Part shown: piece after piece, positions 1 to 7,827 of the stretch
Numbering within the stretch: the first letter of the stretch is position 1
How the letters are laid out: every line of letters begins with the position of its first letter
Source: Cyanobium sp. NIES-981
Lineage (GTDB): Bacteria > Cyanobacteriota > Cyanobacteriia > PCC-6307 > Cyanobiaceae
Assembly (NCBI GenBank): GCA_945877595.1
Contig: CAMDVN010000014.1
Coordinates: 1-47,497, forward strand
Reading direction: 5' to 3'
DNA: 47,497 nt
Translations under genes and position numbers: made by a program
The notes under the pieces: generated by a model
What the model saw: the letters and a program-made list of their open reading frames with translations, nothing else
Told to the model about the DNA's origin: nothing
Databases searched by the model: none

Positions 1-32
1 GGCGGGCCGCCATCGCCTGGTGGCGGCCCGCC
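1..32 (-). terminator. hairpin after the acyltransferase gene
   Basis: Positions 1-12 and 21-32 are perfect inverted repeats (GGCGGGCCGCCA with its complement) around an 8-base loop, eight bases beyond the stop codon of the minus-strand gene that ends at 40. Placement suits a transcription terminator for the minus-strand operon, but the bases that would hold a T run lie outside the window. Confidence 0.45.
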
Positions 33-39
33 ACGCGGA

Positions 40-660
40 TCACGCTGAATCTGAATCTGAATCTGAATCTGAAGCTGGATCTGGATCTGGATCTGGCGCT
101 GAATCTGGTACGCAAGGTCTGGCTTGGGCGGCGATGGGGGCGGCACCGCTGGCGGTGGCCCTCGATCTCCCCAGCCTCGAGCTTGGGGCCTGAAGCAGGG
201 CCTGCAGCCGCTTGCGGTTGTAGCGCTGCAGCCACAGGCAGGGCAGGTTGAAGGCGGTGGCAAAGAGCAGGTTGACCAGGACCCCCGCCGGCGGTAACCA
301 GAGGGCGGTCGTGATCCACAGCGGCCACAGGGCCAGGTGCACCAGCTCGGCCCGGCGGGTCTCAATGACCAGGCGCTGCAGGGTGGCTCGATCACGGCGC
401 ACCAGGCTGGCCTTGGCCACCCCCCGCGGCAGGGCGTTGCCGGCATCGGGCAGCCAGTCTTTCCAGCGGCGAATTCCCAGGTGGCGCTCATAGCTGCGGG
501 GGCCGTCAGCCCAGGGGCGGGGGGCGGTGAGCCAGCTGTCGCGCTCGAGCAGCTGCGGCGGCAGCTGGTTGGCCAGGGCCCCCACCAGCACCGACCAGCC
601 CAGCCAGGCCACGGCACACACCAGGGCACCTGTGGCACCTGTGGCAGCTGTGGGGTCCAT
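40..660 (-). CDS. CrtO-like glycosyl carotenoid acyltransferase
   Basis: 206 aa. The middle of the protein (YERHLGIRRWKDWLPD at about 57-72, IETRRAELVH at about 99-108, LQRYNRKRL at about 143-151) resembles the staphylococcal glycosyl-4,4'-diaponeurosporenoate acyltransferase CrtO, the last enzyme of staphyloxanthin synthesis, which esterifies a fatty acid to a carotenoid glycoside at the membrane. Two or three hydrophobic segments fit a membrane enzyme. It overlaps the upstream glycosyltransferase by one base (TGATG), and that partner resembles CrtQ, so the two probably act in sequence. The C-terminus is an odd Asp/Ser/Pro run coded by a hexanucleotide repeat. No gene symbol is given because crtO in cyanobacteria also names a ketolase. 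The true substrate is not known from sequence. Confidence 0.75.
   Translation of the reverse strand: MDPTAATGATGALVCAVAWLGWSVLVGALANQLPPQLLERDSWLTAPRPWADGPRSYERHLGIRRWKDWLPDAGNALPRGVAKASLVRRDRATLQRLVIETRRAELVHLALWPLWITTALWLPPAGVLVNLLFATAFNLPCLWLQRYNRKRLQALLQAPSSRLGRSRATASGAAPIAAQARPCVPDSAPDPDPDPASDSDSDSDSA
44..108. repeat. hexanucleotide tandem repeat
   Basis: CTGAAT/CTGGAT-type six-base units repeat about ten times at the 3' end of the acyltransferase gene, coding alternating Asp/Ser and Asp/Pro. The unit is a multiple of three, so copy-number change would keep the frame. Confidence 0.85.
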
Positions 661-1742
661 CAGCGGGTTTTGAATCGGCGCTCTTTCCAGGTGACCGTGC
701 CGCGCTCGAGGTTGAGGATGGCGAGCACAAACACCACCAGAAAAAACAGCACCGGGATCGGAAACAGCAGGTTGATCCAGCCAAAACTGCCCACCCGCCT
801 GGTGATCACAATCAGCTGCAGCGCATAGGCGCCGTAGAGCACCAGATTGGGCCCGAGGGCCGGATCACCCACGATCGGCCAGCCCAGCAGGGCCGCTGGC
901 AGGCACCAGGCGGCCCAAAACAGGCCTGAGAGCCACAGCAACACCGCCAACATCCAGGGCCAGCGCACCTCGCCGGCGGCGGTGGCAAAGTTTTTGTCAA
1001 AGCCAATCACCAGATCGCCCAGGCCACCTGGGTACATGCGGTAGGCCAGCACCCCGTCGCCGATGAAGGCACTCACCGGCAGGCCAGCCTGCTCATAGCG
1101 GTGGGCCAAAAACCAGTCTTCCACCACCTTGCCGGCCACGGCGGCGTGGCCGCCGATCTGCTCGTAGTGAAGGCGGCTGGTGGCCATGGCGGGGCCAAAG
1201 GCCACCCCCGCCCCCGGACCCAGGGGCACGGCCATCAGCCCCACGAGGTTGAACAGCACAGAGAGCTGTTCGTAGGGCTGTTCGGTGCGGTGGTAAGGCT
1301 GCACCGAGACCAGACCGCCCCACTGTTGTTGGGCGCCCAGCAACTGGCCTAGAAAAGCCGGCTGGGGCTCGGTGTCAGCATCGAGAAAGACGAGCACGTC
1401 ACCATGGCTGGCCCGCACGCCCTGGTGCAGGGCCCAGGTTTTGCCGCACCAACCCTGGGGCAGTGGCCCCGCCGTCATCACCCGTACACCGGCAGCTGCG
1501 GCGATGGCGGCGGTGCCATCGCTGGAGTGGTCGTCGATGACGATCACTTCGAGGGGCCTGAAGCTCTGGGCGGCCAGGGCCTGCAGCAGGTGGGGCAGGG
1601 TGGCGGCTTCGTTGCGGGCCGGAATTAGCACCGAAACCCGGGGGGTGCCCTGGGGTTCCAGCGCCGGCAACACCGGCAGGCGTAGCCCCAGAAACCAGCC
1701 CAGCACCCAGCGCACCACCAGCGAGACGGCCACCACTCCCAT
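660..1742 (-). CDS. family 2 glycosyltransferase, CrtQ-like
   Basis: 360 aa from the ATG at 1742. An N-terminal membrane segment is followed by a GT-A domain: VSVLIPARNEAATL at about 37-50, IDDHSSDGT at about 70-78, FLDADTEP holding the DxD metal-binding motif at about 119-126, and VVEDW at about 207-211. SVQPYHRTEQPYE and the later FRMYP-like stretch (AYRMYPGGL) match the staphylococcal 4,4'-diaponeurosporenoate glycosyltransferase CrtQ. Three C-terminal membrane helices follow. It lies downstream of a hydrolase gene (36-base gap) and overlaps the acyltransferase gene by one base. The likely role is transfer of a sugar to a carotenoid or other lipid acceptor, with the acyltransferase acting next. 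The acceptor is inferred from the pair, not proven. Confidence 0.8.
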   Translation of the reverse strand: MGVVAVSLVVRWVLGWFLGLRLPVLPALEPQGTPRVSVLIPARNEAATLPHLLQALAAQSFRPLEVIVIDDHSSDGTAAIAAAAGVRVMTAGPLPQGWCGKTWALHQGVRASHGDVLVFLDADTEPQPAFLGQLLGAQQQWGGLVSVQPYHRTEQPYEQLSVLFNLVGLMAVPLGPGAGVAFGPAMATSRLHYEQIGGHAAVAGKVVEDWFLAHRYEQAGLPVSAFIGDGVLAYRMYPGGLGDLVIGFDKNFATAAGEVRWPWMLAVLLWLSGLFWAAWCLPAALLGWPIVGDPALGPNLVLYGAYALQLIVITRRVGSFGWINLLFPIPVLFFLVVFVLAILNLERGTVTWKERRFKTR

Positions 1743-1778
1743 CAACTCCCTTCCCCGCGCGCCCTGATGCCAGGCTAT

Positions 1779-2477
1779 TCAGGGCCGCAGCAACTCCTGC
1801 ACCAAGGGGCCAAGGGCCAGGGGATCGCGGATCAGTTGTGGGTGGGTGAGCACCGGCAGGCGCCGCTTGGGGCCCACCGGTAAAACCGCGCGCCAGCCCG
1901 GCAGCACCATCAGGTCGAGGTCTGAGTAGAAGCTGCAGCAGTCGATCTGCTCGAGGGGCTCGAGGTTGGTGTTGAGCCGCTCGAGCAGCGGGCTGCCCCA
2001 CTTCAGATCGGCAATGCCGGCCATCAGCCGGCCGGGCCAGGGCTGGGCGGTCCAGGTGCCCTGCTGCGGGCTGCCAAGGCTCACGAAGCGGCGGGTGCGC
2101 CGGTGGCCGCCCAGCAGCTGGATCCAGGTTCGGGCGACCACCCCCCCCATGGAGAAGCCCAGCAGATCGATGGGTTGGTGAAGGCCAAAGGTCGCCTCGA
2201 TCTGGGCGTTGAGGTACGCGGCCGTGGCTTCGATGGGGGTGAGGCCAAGCCGCAGCGGCAGCTTGGGGATCAGCAGCACGGGTCGCGCCTTGCCCAGGGC
2301 CTTCAGCAACCGGTCAAAGACCTGAGGGGTGTCCCAGAGGCCGTGGAGCAAGACCAGGGGATGGCTGGAATTCGGTTGGGCTGAATTCAAATGGCCCGAG
2401 TTGGGAAAGTCCGAGTTGGGAAGCCCCGAATTGGGAAGGCCTGAATTGGGAAGAACACCAGTGGTCATGGTGTTCAT
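1779..2477 (-). CDS. alpha/beta hydrolase, lipase-like
   Basis: 232 aa. After a low-complexity N-terminus the alpha/beta-hydrolase fold begins with LVLLHGLWDTPQVF (oxyanion HG, about 42-55), and the nucleophile elbow GFSMGG lies at about 107-112. This is the arrangement of triacylglycerol lipase or esterase-like proteins. The first 40 residues are six copies of a degenerate NSGLP-type pentapeptide coded by a 15-bp tandem repeat, unlike any lipase signal and probably disordered. The ATG at 2477 overlaps the upstream crcB stop (ATGA), supporting this start; ATG 2468 is an alternative. Substrate is unknown. Its position before the CrtQ/CrtO-like pair allows a role in lipid turnover, which is inference only. 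Confidence 0.8.
   Translation of the reverse strand: MNTMTTGVLPNSGLPNSGLPNSDFPNSGHLNSAQPNSSHPLVLLHGLWDTPQVFDRLLKALGKARPVLLIPKLPLRLGLTPIEATAAYLNAQIEATFGLHQPIDLLGFSMGGVVARTWIQLLGGHRRTRRFVSLGSPQQGTWTAQPWPGRLMAGIADLKWGSPLLERLNTNLEPLEQIDCCSFYSDLDLMVLPGWRAVLPVGPKRRLPVLTHPQLIRDPLALGPLVQELLRP
2368..2457. repeat. 15-bp tandem repeat, six units
   Basis: Six consecutive 15-bp units (GAATTGGGAAGGCCT and variants) start at 2368, 2383, 2398, 2413, 2428 and 2443. Read on the minus strand they code the repeated pentapeptide at the N-terminus of the lipase-like protein. Units nearest the start codon are the most alike. Confidence 0.95.
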
Positions 2478-2908
2478 TTAAGGACCCGAGACCTGGGTTT
2501 GGGCCCCCGCAGGCGGTGACGGGTGCCGATGGCCTGGCCCAGGTTCACCAACAGCAGGCCGCCGCCGAGGCTGGCCAGCAGCACCGCCAAGGCGGCCAGA
2601 GGCTGGCCCTGATCAAGGGTCCGCACCAGCTGGAGCATCCAGCTTGAGAAGGTGGTGAGCGAGCCACAGAAGCCGATTCCCCCCCAGAGCACCAATCGGG
2701 TGCGGGCTGGTGGCTGCGCCATGAGCAGGCCGATCAGCAGGCAGCCGAGCAGGTTGGCGGCAAAATCGGCCGCTACCACCCCCTTGAACCCACCATCGAT
2801 GGCCAGGCCAAGGGTCTCAGCCTGCCAACGCAGCAGGGCACCGGGTATGGCTCCGGCGGCCACCAGGGCCAGATCGCGGGCCTCGCGCCGCAGGCTGGGC
2901 CTGCTCAT
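2474..2908 (-). CDS. crcB: fluoride channel CrcB/Fluc, second copy
   Basis: 144 aa, usual length for Fluc/CrcB. Four hydrophobic helices are visible, with the family features GALLRW near the N-terminus, NLLGCLLIG (pore Asn) and GFCGSLTTFSSW (the central break and Phe-box region). Fluc proteins export fluoride passively as dimers. The ATG at 2908 overlaps the stop of the preceding crcB (ATGA), and the TGA overlaps the ATG of the lipase gene in the same way, so translation is probably coupled. Two adjacent copies suggest a heterodimeric, dual-topology channel. No fluoride riboswitch was recognised upstream of the pair. Confidence 0.9.
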   Translation of the reverse strand: MSRPSLRREARDLALVAAGAIPGALLRWQAETLGLAIDGGFKGVVAADFAANLLGCLLIGLLMAQPPARTRLVLWGGIGFCGSLTTFSSWMLQLVRTLDQGQPLAALAVLLASLGGGLLLVNLGQAIGTRHRLRGPKPRSRVLK

Positions 2909-3306
2909 CCTGAGGCCCCCAGCAGCAGACCCCCCTTGAGGGCCAGCAGCCCCACCAGCACCGATCCCAGCACCAGGCTGCCGGCCTCGCGCCAATGACC
3001 GCGTCCCAGCTCGGCCTGCAGCTCGGCCATGAAGGTCGAGAAGGTGCTGAAGCTGCCCAGCAATCCGGTTCCTAGCAACAACAGCATCTTGTGGGCGGCC
3101 GGGCCGCAGCTCTGCTCCAGCCCCACCAGCAAGCCCAGGGCAAAGCAGGCGATCACGTTGACCCCGAAGGTGCCCCAATGTTTGCGGGGCAGCATCGGTT
3201 CGAAATGGTTAATCACCCGAAAGCGAAGCCAGGCCCCGGGAACCGCCCCGAGGGCCACCAAAAATGCCGCCGAGGCGGCTGGCAGGGATTCACCCGTGGG
3301 TGCCAT
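2905..3306 (-). CDS. crcB: fluoride channel CrcB/Fluc, first copy
   Basis: 133 aa with four membrane segments and the Fluc signatures GAWLRF (about 24-29), FGVNVIACFALG (about 47-58) and GLLGSFSTFSTF (about 81-92). It is the first gene of a minus-strand run of five genes (crcB, crcB, lipase, glycosyltransferase, acyltransferase) with minimal spacing. It is transcribed divergently from the Crp-family regulator at 3449, so the 140-bp gap holds both promoters. The role is fluoride efflux at the cytoplasmic membrane, probably paired with the next gene product. Confidence 0.92.
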   Translation of the reverse strand: MAPTGESLPAASAAFLVALGAVPGAWLRFRVINHFEPMLPRKHWGTFGVNVIACFALGLLVGLEQSCGPAAHKMLLLLGTGLLGSFSTFSTFMAELQAELGRGHWREAGSLVLGSVLVGLLALKGGLLLGASG

Positions 3307-3356
3307 GGCTCCTCTCCTCCGCAGCGAGTGTGCCGCAGGGCTGTTGCAGATCAGGC

Positions 3357-3375
3357 GCTAACCAGCTCTTAATCA
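3357..3375 (+). promoter_or_regulatory. possible Pho box
   Basis: GCTAACCA (3357-3364), three bases, then CTTAATCA (3368-3375). The cyanobacterial Pho box is known as 8-bp CTTAACCT-like direct repeats with 3-bp spacing bound by PhoB/SphR. The two halves match at 5 and 6 of 8 positions, and the spacing is exact. It lies 74 bases before the ATG of the Crp-family regulator next to phoB and could serve that gene or the divergent crcB. Confidence 0.4.
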
Positions 3376-3448
3376 CGGCACTACCGAAGCTTTGCCTGGG
3401 CTCGAAGCGGCCTCCGTACGTTGAGCGCAGCCATTTTTGGATCCTTCC

Positions 3449-4102
3449 ATGGTCTTCACGCCGTCTCGCGAAGCAGGCCGTTCCGACGGGTTTCGCGAGC
3501 TCCTTGAGGCCAGTTATCACAACAGCAACCTGGTGCACCTGAGCGCTGGTAGTTCGGTGCCGTTGCTGAAAAACAGCATCTGGTTGGTGGTGCGGGGCAT
3601 GGTGAAGCTGACCGCCATTTCGATCCACGGCGATGAGCTGTTGCTTGGCCTGGTGGGCCCCAGCGAACCCTTTGGCGACCCGCTCACCCAGGTGGAGGCC
3701 TATGGGGTCACCACCCTCTGTGACAGCGACCTGCTCTGCTTGAGCTGTGACGCGATTGGCCGCGATCCCCAGCTGGCAGTCGGGCTGCTGCAGGCGGTGG
3801 GGCAGCGCTACCGGCAGAGCGAGGCCCTGCTGGCGTTGCTCGGGTTGCGCCGGATTGAGGAGCGGGTGCGCGGTTTCCTCGAGCTGCTGGCGACCAGCTA
3901 CGGCCAGCCCTGTGAGCAGGGGCTGCGCCTCAACCTCAAGCTCACCCATCAAGACATCGCCAGTGCCCTCAGCACCACAAGGGTCACGGTGACCCGGGTG
4001 CTTGGTGCCCTCAAGGACGAGGGCTGGCTTCACATCGATGACCAGCGGCGTCTGGTGGTGTGCTTTTTGCCCCGCCAACGGCTGGGGTCGAGTCAAGCCT
4101 GA
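3449..4102 (+). CDS. ptrA: Crp/Fnr-family regulator, PtrA-like
   Basis: 217 aa from ATG 3449; a TTG twelve bases earlier is less likely. It has an N-terminal cNMP-binding-type beta roll (about 20-120) without an obvious cAMP phosphate-binding cassette, a long dimerisation helix (about 120-150), and a winged helix with LTHQDIASALSTTRVTVTRV as recognition helix (about 176-195). In marine Synechococcus the Crp-type regulator PtrA sits beside phoBR and acts below PhoB in the phosphate-stress response. Here the gene stands just before phoB-phoR on the same strand, with a possible Pho box upstream. The PtrA name rests on that context; other Crp/Fnr family roles cannot be excluded. Confidence 0.75.
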   Translation: MVFTPSREAGRSDGFRELLEASYHNSNLVHLSAGSSVPLLKNSIWLVVRGMVKLTAISIHGDELLLGLVGPSEPFGDPLTQVEAYGVTTLCDSDLLCLSCDAIGRDPQLAVGLLQAVGQRYRQSEALLALLGLRRIEERVRGFLELLATSYGQPCEQGLRLNLKLTHQDIASALSTTRVTVTRVLGALKDEGWLHIDDQRRLVVCFLPRQRLGSSQA

Positions 4103-4183
4103 TTCGCCTGGAGCGCCATGGGATCGATTGCGTTGGCTCAGGGCGGGTTTTGGAGCGGCACGGCGAGGCGGGAGAATGGGACC

Positions 4184-4876
4184 ATGCCCGCTTCCTTGCT
4201 TGTTGTCGAAGACGACGAAACGATCCGCGAGACGATCCGCGATGCCTTGCAGCTTGAGGGTTTTGCGGTCACGGCCTGTGGCAACGGCCGCGATGCCCTC
4301 AAGATCCTGGAACGGGATACAGCCGCCGATGCTTTTGGTCTGGTGGTGCTGGATCTGATGCTGCCCGGGCTCGGTGGTCTCGATCTTTGCCGTGCCCTGC
4401 GGGCGGCCCGCAACCAGACCCCGATTTTGGTAGTGAGCGCCCGCGACAGCGAAACCGATCGGGTTTTGGGCCTCGAGGTGGGCGCCGATGACTATCTGGT
4501 CAAGCCCTTCGGCATGCGCGAACTGGTGGCGCGGTGCCGTGCCCTGCTGCGGCGCTCCAGCACCTTGCAGGAGCAGGCGAAGGTGCTCGACCATGCCAAC
4601 CTCCGCCTCTATCAAGAGGAATGTCGCGTCACCCGAGATGGTGTCGATGTGAACCTCTCACCGAAGGAGTACCGGCTGCTGGAGCTGTTCATGCAAAACC
4701 CGCGCCGGGTCTGGAGCCGCGACAAATTGCTCGAGAACATTTGGGGCTACGACTACATCGGTGACAGCAAAACCGTTGACGTGCACATCCGCTGGCTGCG
4801 CGAAAAGCTGGAAAACAACCCGTCTGAACCGGTGCACCTGTTGACGGTGCGTGGTTTCGGCTATCGCTTCGGGTGA
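4184..4876 (+). CDS. phoB: response regulator PhoB/SphR
   Basis: 230 aa from ATG 4184, which gives the standard receiver start MPASLLVVEDDE. Receiver residues are complete: acidic D10/D11, phosphoacceptor D57 in VVLDLML, S85 and K107 in LVKPF. The C-terminal OmpR/PhoB winged helix (about 130-230) ends with the usual TVRGFGYRFG. It is followed directly by its histidine kinase, whose GTG overlaps this stop (GTGA). Together with the adjacent PtrA-like gene this fits the phosphate-starvation regulator that binds Pho boxes. Family membership is certain; phosphate specificity comes from context. Confidence 0.88.
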   Translation: MPASLLVVEDDETIRETIRDALQLEGFAVTACGNGRDALKILERDTAADAFGLVVLDLMLPGLGGLDLCRALRAARNQTPILVVSARDSETDRVLGLEVGADDYLVKPFGMRELVARCRALLRRSSTLQEQAKVLDHANLRLYQEECRVTRDGVDVNLSPKEYRLLELFMQNPRRVWSRDKLLENIWGYDYIGDSKTVDVHIRWLREKLENNPSEPVHLLTVRGFGYRFG

Positions 4877-6069
4877 TTCCAGCAATGGGGTTGGTGCTGG
4901 GCCCCTTGATCGCCTCGCTGCTGCTGGGGGTGGGGGTTGGTGTTGGTCTGGGTTGGTGGCTGGCCCATCGCCGCGGGCGGCGGCGTCAGGGCCGCCGCCG
5001 CATCAGCCAGGGGCTGCGGGGCCTCCCGGTGCGTCAATTTCTTGGCTGGGTGGATTCCTCTCCCAACGGCTGGGTGATCCTCGATCGGCTCAACCGGGTC
5101 GTGCATATCAATCCCCGCGCCGAACGGCTGCTGCAAATCGACAGCGGCCGGCTCTGGCAGGGTGCGGCGCTCGCGTCCCTCTGCCCCCAGCCAGCCATCT
5201 TGGACACCGTGCAGCTGGCGCGCCGTCAAGACCGGCCCCAGCGTTTGGAGTGGAGTTCGCCTGAAGGAGAGCTGGAGGTGCTGGCGATGCCGGGCGGCGA
5301 GGGCTGGCTCGCCGTGCTGCTGCAGAGCCGCCGCTCGCTCGAGGCCCAGCTCGAGCAGCAGGAGCGCTGGGTGAGCGATGTGGCCCACGAACTCAAAACC
5401 CCCCTCACGGCCCTGCTGCTGGTGGGCGACAGCCTCTCTGCCCAGGTGACCAGCCACAACGTGGTGCTGGTGGAACGTCTGCAGCGTGAATTGCTGCGCC
5501 TGCAACAGCTTGTGGGGGATCTGCTGGAGCTCTCCCGGCTTGAAAACAGCGTGCCCGGTGCCAGTGCCCGTCAGGATCCGATTGATCCAGCAGCGCTGTT
5601 TGAGCAGGTGTGGCAGGGGCTCAGGCCCCTGGCCGAGCAGCGCCAGCTGGTGCTGGAGTGGCTGCAGCTCGATTCAGACCCGTCGACGGGCCAGTTGCTC
5701 CGCATCCCTGGGGATGGGGCGCGCTTGCATCGGGCCCTGCTCAACCTGCTCGACAACGCCCTGCGCTACAGCCCCCAGGCCGGGGTGTTGAGTGTCTCGA
5801 TCCAATCCCGCGGCGACTGGTGCGTCATCGGCCTACGCGATCGGGGCCCAGGCCTCAGCGAGGAGGATCTCGAACACCTCTTTGAACGGTTCTATCGCGG
5901 TGATCCCTCCCGGGTGAAGGGAAGCCGGACCGGCAGCGGCCTGGGCCTGGCGATTGTGCAGCAGATCGCCGTAGGCCATGGCGGCCGGGTTCAGGCCAGC
6001 AACCACCCCCAGGGTGGAGCCTTGATGGAACTGATCCTGCCAAGGTTGTCGCTCCCTCTGCGTAACTGA
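4873..6069 (+). CDS. phoR: phosphate sensor histidine kinase PhoR/SphS
   Basis: 398 aa from GTG 4873, which overlaps the phoB stop; ATG 4885 is the alternative. One N-terminal membrane helix (about 6-30) and a basic stretch precede a PAS-like domain (about 55-150; SPNGWVILDRLNRVVHIN). Next come the HisKA phospho-accepting H172 in VAHELKTP and an HATPase domain with N box LLNLLDNALRYSP, G1 DRGPGLSEEDLEHLFERFY and G2 GSGLGLAIV. The single-helix, PAS-containing plan matches cyanobacterial PhoR/SphS. It should phosphorylate the PhoB encoded immediately upstream. Confidence 0.88.
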   Translation: MIPAMGLVLGPLIASLLLGVGVGVGLGWWLAHRRGRRRQGRRRISQGLRGLPVRQFLGWVDSSPNGWVILDRLNRVVHINPRAERLLQIDSGRLWQGAALASLCPQPAILDTVQLARRQDRPQRLEWSSPEGELEVLAMPGGEGWLAVLLQSRRSLEAQLEQQERWVSDVAHELKTPLTALLLVGDSLSAQVTSHNVVLVERLQRELLRLQQLVGDLLELSRLENSVPGASARQDPIDPAALFEQVWQGLRPLAEQRQLVLEWLQLDSDPSTGQLLRIPGDGARLHRALLNLLDNALRYSPQAGVLSVSIQSRGDWCVIGLRDRGPGLSEEDLEHLFERFYRGDPSRVKGSRTGSGLGLAIVQQIAVGHGGRVQASNHPQGGALMELILPRLSLPLRN

Positions 6070-6122
6070 GCTGATCTAGCTTCAACGGGGTCACACGTCT
6101 GGCCCTAGATGGAGCGCAAGCG

Positions 6123-6794
6123 ATGCCCCAGGATCCTGTTGGCGCTTGGATTGCCTCCCTTCCCCTGGCGTTTGGCCATGGGACCTCCAAGGTGGTCTCG
6201 GATCTGGATCTCTTTTTCGATGCCCTCTCACTCAGTGCCCACCTGTGTGAGTTCGATGCCCTAGGGGTTAAAGCTCAGTTTGTGCATCGGGCGAGCACCG
6301 CGATTGTGGGTGATCTGGCCATTACGGCCTGTGCCCATACCCCGATCGTGGGCACCACCGTCGAGACCAGCGAGTCGTTGGTCACCCTTGGTTGCCATGG
6401 TGAGATCACTTACACCCTGGAGGGGCGCCACTGGCAATCACGCTCCGATCAGGGGGTGTACTTGCCCGGTGCCGCCGTGACCGGCCAGGGTTGGGGTTCG
6501 GGTCTGTTGTTCAACATTGATCCAGCCCGCCTTTCCCGGGAGTTGAGCTTTCGCTCCCGGGAGCGTTGGTCGGTGGAGCGTGCCCGCCGTTTTCTGCAGA
6601 GCCCCCAAACGATCAACATGGCCGATCCCGCCGTAGCGATGGCCCTGCGGGCCATCAAGCAGGCGCTGCGATGTCTGGAGCTGCCCGGGGAGGCTTCGGT
6701 GGCGCTTCGCCTGGCGCTGGAGGGCTGGGTCGAAGATCAGCTCTACATCTGTGTGGCTCAAATGTTGCGGCCCCAGCCCTCTGTTTGGGCCTAG
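6123..6794 (+). CDS. lone AraC-type sensor domain protein
   Basis: 223 aa. Residues about 20-150 resemble the AraC_binding_2 cupin-like domain found at the N-terminus of many AraC regulators (HRAST..GDLAITACAHTP, then TYTLEGRHW and GVYLPG). The remaining 70 residues look like the linker helices that normally precede the DNA-binding domain, but the two AraC helix-turn-helix units are absent and the stop is clean. The following gene starts 46 bases on, so nothing suggests a frameshifted HTH. It lies 53 bases after phoR on the same strand. It could be a ligand-binding partner or a decayed regulator. The family call is from pattern recognition only. Confidence 0.55.
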   Translation: MPQDPVGAWIASLPLAFGHGTSKVVSDLDLFFDALSLSAHLCEFDALGVKAQFVHRASTAIVGDLAITACAHTPIVGTTVETSESLVTLGCHGEITYTLEGRHWQSRSDQGVYLPGAAVTGQGWGSGLLFNIDPARLSRELSFRSRERWSVERARRFLQSPQTINMADPAVAMALRAIKQALRCLELPGEASVALRLALEGWVEDQLYICVAQMLRPQPSVWA

Positions 6795-6839
6795 ATGACG
6801 ACCCATCCCTAGGGTGCCCCTAGCGTTTGGCCCGCCCCG

Positions 6840-7820
6840 GTGAGCAGCATCTACGCCGATAACAGCCTCAGCATCGGCAACACCCCTCTGGTGGAACTCC
6901 ATCGGGTGGCGGCAGGCTGCGGTGCCAGGGTGCTGGCCAAAATCGAGGGTCGCAACCCCGCCTATTCGGTCAAGTGCCGGATCGGGGCGGCGATGATTTG
7001 GCAGGCCGAGGCCGACGGGCTGCTGGGCCCCGGCAAGGAGCTGATCGAGCCCACCAGCGGCAACACCGGAATTGCCTTGGCGTTTGTGGCGGCGTCGCGG
7101 GGGATTCCGCTCACCCTCACCATGCCTGAAACAATGAGCCTGGAGCGACGCAAGTTGCTCACCGCCTACGGGGCGCGGCTTCTGCTCACCGAAGGCCGCA
7201 AGGGCATGCCGGGGGCGATCGCGATGGCCAAGGAGCTGGCCGATACGGATCCCGATCGCTACGTGCTGCTGCAGCAGTTTGCCAACCCGGCCAATCCTCA
7301 GATCCACCACGACACCACGGGCCCAGAGATCTGGCGCGACACCGACGGCCAGGTCGATGCCTTGGTTGCTGGTGTGGGTACCGGTGGCACGATTACGGGC
7401 GTCAGCCGGTACATCAAATCCACCCTGGGGCATCCCCTGGTGTCGGTGGCGGTGGAGCCCACCAACAGCCCGGTGATCAGCCAGGCGCGCCTGGGCCAAG
7501 AGATCAAGCCTGGCCCCCACAAGATTCAGGGCATTGGCGCTGGTTTTGTGCCCGCCAATCTCGACCTCAATCTGGTCGATCGGGTTGAAACCGTCAGCGA
7601 TGAGGAGGCCGTGGCCATGGCCCGCCGTCTGATGCGGGAGGAGGGGATTTTGGCGGGCATTTCGTGCGGCGCTGCGACCACGGCGGCCCTGCGGCTGGCC
7701 CACGAACCCGCCTACAGCGGCAAGACGATCGTGGTGGTGCTGCCCGATTCGGGCGAGCGGTACTTGAGTTCGGTGCTATTCGAGGGCGTCTTTGACGACA
7801 GGGGGCTGGCCCCCACCTGA
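6840..7820 (+). CDS. cysK: cysteine synthase A (O-acetylserine sulfhydrylase)
   Basis: 326 aa, typical for CysK. It makes L-cysteine from O-acetylserine and sulfide with [15 protein letters not shown] holds the PLP lysine K45, TSGNTG (72-77) binds the substrate carboxylate, and GTGGTITG binds the PLP phosphate; [12 protein letters not shown] is also typical of this subfamily. The start is GTG 6840, giving the usual short N-terminus before SIGNTPLV. The lysine context VKCRIG matches CysK rather than CysM or cystathionine beta-synthase. The TspO-like gene follows seven bases after the stop. Confidence 0.95.
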   Translation: MSSIYADNSLSIGNTPLVELHRVAAGCGARVLAKIEGRNPAYSVKCRIGAAMIWQAEADGLLGPGKELIEPTSGNTGIALAFVAASRGIPLTLTMPETMSLERRKLLTAYGARLLLTEGRKGMPGAIAMAKELADTDPDRYVLLQQFANPANPQIHHDTTGPEIWRDTDGQVDALVAGVGTGGTITGVSRYIKSTLGHPLVSVAVEPTNSPVISQARLGQEIKPGPHKIQGIGAGFVPANLDLNLVDRVETVSDEEAVAMARRLMREEGILAGISCGAATTAALRLAHEPAYSGKTIVVVLPDSGERYLSSVLFEGVFDDRGLAPT

Positions 7821-7827
7821 TGCATTC

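Noticed and set aside
3307-3448. Fluoride riboswitch upstream of crcB
   Set aside because: I looked for the conserved core of the fluoride aptamer on the minus strand and did not find it; a covariance-model search would settle this.
3290-4615. 441-codon open frame on the minus strand opposite ptrA and phoB
   Set aside because: It is antisense to two clear regulator genes, has no recognisable domains and arises from the high GC content, which leaves alternate frames open.
6438-7703. 421-codon open frame opposite cysK and the AraC-type gene
   Set aside because: Antisense to cysK, whose motifs are complete; His/Gln/Gly/Arg-rich composition is typical of shadow frames in GC-rich DNA.
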